From Aestuariivirga litoralis (GTDB lineage: Bacteria; Pseudomonadota; Alphaproteobacteria; Rhizobiales; Aestuariivirgaceae): a DNA stretch of 64,000 nt. A program made the translations under genes and the position numbers. Positions 61,008 through 64,000 of the stretch are shown in pieces. The notes beneath the pieces were generated by a model. The model saw only the letters and a program-made list of their open reading frames with translations. It had not been told where the DNA came from and made no database searches. The stretch covers positions 209,636 through 273,635 of the forward strand of contig NZ_QKVK01000007.1 of the NCBI RefSeq assembly GCF_003234965.1, written 5' to 3'. Each line of letters begins with the position of its first letter. The first letter of the stretch is position 1.

Positions 61008-63008
61008 TCACCCCTCTTCCGCCATCAGCCTGCGGGCGATGTCGAAGCCGCCATCGACATGGCCCGAGGCACCCTCGTCGAAGGCGAGGTAGCCATAGAT
61101 GTGGCGATTGTCGAAATACTGCGCGATCCCCGCCTTGCGCGCGCTGTGCGAGAAGATCACGTATTCATGGCGGTCGGTCTCGTCGAGATAGGTGAGCTTG
61201 TCGATCACGTCGCGGCGGATCAGGTAGGTGCAGTGCACCACCGGCAGCTCGAACAGGCCGCGCACCCAGCGGTTCAGGATCCAGAAATACTGGTCGCAGT
61301 CGCGGTAATAGCCGTTGGCATCGATTTCCGCATGGTAGTTCGAGTAGGGATCATTTGCCGAAACCGAGCGCAGCAAGGGCGCCACGATCGGCAGGTTGAC
61401 GTTGACCAGTTCGCTGAGCGTGCAGGGCCGGATGAAATTGTCGACGTCGCAGACGAAGTAGAAGTCGCAGTCGTGCTCATGCGTCTTCTTGAGACTGATG
61501 TTGCGGATGTTGCCCAGCACCTTGAAGCGCGTGGCATTCCACTCATGAACGCCGAAGCTCTCGACGCGCTGGGCCACGTCCTCGGCGTCGAACTCCACCG
61601 CGGCATAATGCTTGCCGACGCGCGCCACCCAGTCGCGCAGGATCTGCTCCGTGCGGTCCTTGTTGTTGTTGGTGCGGATGTAGAGCACGATCGACGACTT
61701 GGGATAATCCAGCTTCTCGAGGCACTCGAGATAGAGCGGCAGGGCCGGCTCCTTCTGCTTGGCGAGAATGGCGATGAGCACGCGCGGCGCCCTCGCCTTC
61801 GGGTCCCGCCGCGGCGGCGCTGCATCGAGCGCATGGGCGGCGACGTAGTTGCTGTTGCCCAGGCTGCCGAGATTGGGGGCCTTGCCCTGGTTCCCCAGCT
61901 TCTCGCGCGCGAAGCGGGCGTTGGCGGCCACCCGCGGCACCTCGGCGCCGGACAGCTTGCCGCCTTCCAGCAGCTTCAGGCAGGCATCGAGGCTTTCGGC
62001 ATAGTGACCGGTCCAATAGGCATTGACGGCAAACTCGTCGAGAAGACCCGTCTCGTAGACTGACGGTTCGGCAAACAGGGCTTCCTCCGGCGCCGTCATC
62101 CCGAGGCCCGCCTGGGCGATCTCATAGCCCTGCCGATAGAGCTGCTTCACGCGGCAGAAGCGCGCGGCGGCGTGGATCGCCTCGGCGCGCTGCGGCAGTG
62201 CCGCGGTGGCTGCCTGGTAGGCCGCGATCACCTCCTGGTCCGGGTAGCCCTGCTGTTCCTTGAGCTTGGCGGCCTGGTAGAGGCTGACGAAGACCTCCTG
62301 CTGCCAGCCGCCCAGCGTCGAGCGCTCCAGATAATGCTTGATCGCCTTCTCCCGTTCGCCGCAGTCGCGGTAGCTCTGCGCGAGATAGAAGGTGTAGCGC
62401 GTGCGCAGGAACGGGTCGGGCTCGGACTTCAGCGCATGATCGAGGATCCTGGCGTCACGGCGATAGGTTTCGGGGTCACGCCGGCGCGCCCCATCATGGT
62501 TGCGCCGCATGATGATGCCGAGATGCCCGGTGTTGTGCGGGCCGTCGGTGTCGATGAATTCATGCAGCACGCCGCGGTAGAACCAGCGCAGACGATTGCT
62601 GACCAACTGCTTGCGCTGGTAGAGCAGCGCCCCGTCGCGGATGTCGACGGTGTAGCAGTCCTCGCTCAACAGCGGCAGGCGCAGGCCGGGCTGCAGCTCC
62701 AGCACGTCATCGGCATCGATGATCAGGGAATAGTCGCCATGCGGCCGGGCCAGTTCGAGCGCTTCGGACCGGTTGTGGGCGAAGTCCTGCCAGGGCCGCT
62801 CATGCAGCTTGCCGGGCAGGTCCGCCAGCTCGCGGCGGATGATGTCCTGCGTGCCGTCGGTGGAGCCCGTGTCGACGATCACCCAGTGCGAGATCAGCGG
62901 CCGCACGCTTTCGAGGCAGCGCGCGATCACCGGCGCCTCGTTCTTCACGATCATGCACAGGCAGATGGTCTGCCGCACCGGGCCGGCATTGCGGATCGTC
63001 TCAGCCAT
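61008..63008 (-). CDS. Two-domain glycosyltransferase: GT2 plus collagen-galactosyltransferase-like domain
   Basis: A 666-residue cytosolic protein. Residues ~14-250 are a GT2 domain (CLCMIVKNEAPVIARCLESV, VDTGSTDGT at 46-53, IIDADD at 97-102). Residues ~200-400 form TPR-like helices. Residues ~408-645 resemble animal procollagen galactosyltransferase (COLGALT): RVLIAILAKQKEPALPLYLE, LDYPKSSIVLYIRTNNNKD, DxD as FVCDVDNFI (521-523), IVAPLLRS, YSNYH, NGYY, VVHCTYLI and IYGYL in the same order. The adjacent upstream gene is collagen-like, so it may glycosylate that protein; inference. No signal peptide. Confidence 0.82.
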   Translation of the reverse strand: MAETIRNAGPVRQTICLCMIVKNEAPVIARCLESVRPLISHWVIVDTGSTDGTQDIIRRELADLPGKLHERPWQDFAHNRSEALELARPHGDYSLIIDADDVLELQPGLRLPLLSEDCYTVDIRDGALLYQRKQLVSNRLRWFYRGVLHEFIDTDGPHNTGHLGIIMRRNHDGARRRDPETYRRDARILDHALKSEPDPFLRTRYTFYLAQSYRDCGEREKAIKHYLERSTLGGWQQEVFVSLYQAAKLKEQQGYPDQEVIAAYQAATAALPQRAEAIHAAARFCRVKQLYRQGYEIAQAGLGMTAPEEALFAEPSVYETGLLDEFAVNAYWTGHYAESLDACLKLLEGGKLSGAEVPRVAANARFAREKLGNQGKAPNLGSLGNSNYVAAHALDAAPPRRDPKARAPRVLIAILAKQKEPALPLYLECLEKLDYPKSSIVLYIRTNNNKDRTEQILRDWVARVGKHYAAVEFDAEDVAQRVESFGVHEWNATRFKVLGNIRNISLKKTHEHDCDFYFVCDVDNFIRPCTLSELVNVNLPIVAPLLRSVSANDPYSNYHAEIDANGYYRDCDQYFWILNRWVRGLFELPVVHCTYLIRRDVIDKLTYLDETDRHEYVIFSHSARKAGIAQYFDNRHIYGYLAFDEGASGHVDGGFDIARRLMAEEG

Positions 63009-63106
63009 TGGAATCCCCCACGCGCAACTGATGAGATGTATTCAATTGTAAACACGGCACGCAAGCCGTGTGCCATGACCAAGGTCAACAAGTTCTGAAT
63101 GCAACG

Positions 63107-63132
63107 GGCCCCCGCCGGTGAAGGCGGGGGCC
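63107..63132 (-). terminator. GC-rich hairpin after the collagen-like gene
   Basis: Ten-base stem GGCCCCCGCC/GGCGGGGGCC with a six-base loop, 25 bases downstream of the collagen-like stop and before the glycosyltransferase. No clear T-run follows on the minus strand, so it may attenuate rather than end transcription. Confidence 0.6.
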
Positions 63133-63156
63133 TGTCAGATCGTCAGCCGAAACCCG

Positions 63157-64000
<844 letters not shown>

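Overview
The window is high-GC DNA from an alphaproteobacterium able to make bacteriochlorophyll. Evidence: a photosynthesis gene cluster fills the first ~26 kb; 5-aminolevulinate synthase (the C4 route, an alphaproteobacterial trait) is encoded with it; and a RpoD/DnaG/YqeY/CarA neighbourhood follows, of the type seen in Hyphomicrobiales and relatives. Order-level placement is an inference. The Mg-protoporphyrin ester cyclase present is the oxygen-dependent AcsF. No bchE is in the window, which fits an aerobic or semi-aerobic phototroph.

Layout. 1-5050 (minus strand): bchG, bch2, bchP, tspO, a small membrane protein, cytochrome c2 and type 2 isopentenyl diphosphate isomerase. An exact PpsR/CrtJ palindrome lies upstream of bchG. 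5.1-8.1 kb: an AT-richer segment with a SAM methyltransferase and an RgpF-type glycan protein, breaking the cluster where bchJ/bchE lie in Rhodobacter. 8.2-10.4 kb (minus): the regulators ppsR and aerR/ppaA. 10.6-26.3 kb (plus): bchF-N-B-H-L-M, lhaA, puhA-B-C, a 98-residue unknown, acsF, puhE, hemA and a DUF2177 membrane protein, mostly with ATGA-type overlaps. 26.4-29.3 kb (minus): a fully overlapping four-gene unit of membrane GT2, HlyD-like protein, zinc ribbon and cytochrome c. 29.5-32.1 kb (plus): two tandem Lin0512 paralogues, an enolase-superfamily enzyme of the OSBS/N-acylamino-acid racemase type and a GNAT acyltransferase. 32.1-37.6 kb: a c-type cytochrome with an unusual N-terminal domain, a secreted STN-like protein, an N-domain/GNAT fusion and two glycan-related proteins (HtrL/YibB type and a two-domain type). 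37.7-44 kb: a CAU tRNA, amn, a SIMPL protein, several small proteins and a methyltransferase split by one amber codon. 44.2-57 kb: rpoD, dnaG, a foreign-looking trypsin-like protease, an EamA transporter, ohr, a HAD hydrolase, yqeY, a YCII/ECF42 sigma pair, carA and an M32 carboxypeptidase. 56.9-60.9 kb (minus): a polyamine-type ABC transporter. 61.0-64.0 kb (minus): a two-domain glycosyltransferase beside a collagen-like protein that runs off the window end.

How it works together. The cluster makes bacteriochlorophyll from glycine and succinyl-CoA (HemA, BchH, BchM, AcsF, BchLNB, BchF, BchG, BchP) and assembles it into reaction centres (PuhA/B/C/E, LhaA, Bch2). PpsR with its B12-binding antirepressor AerR would control it. 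The most novel candidate is at the right edge: a Gly-X-Y protein rich in Y-position Thr and Lys next to a glycosyltransferase whose C-terminal half resembles animal collagen galactosyltransferases. This suggests a bacterial collagen-glycosylation pair. Seven copies of two palindromic intergenic repeat families are scattered through the window.
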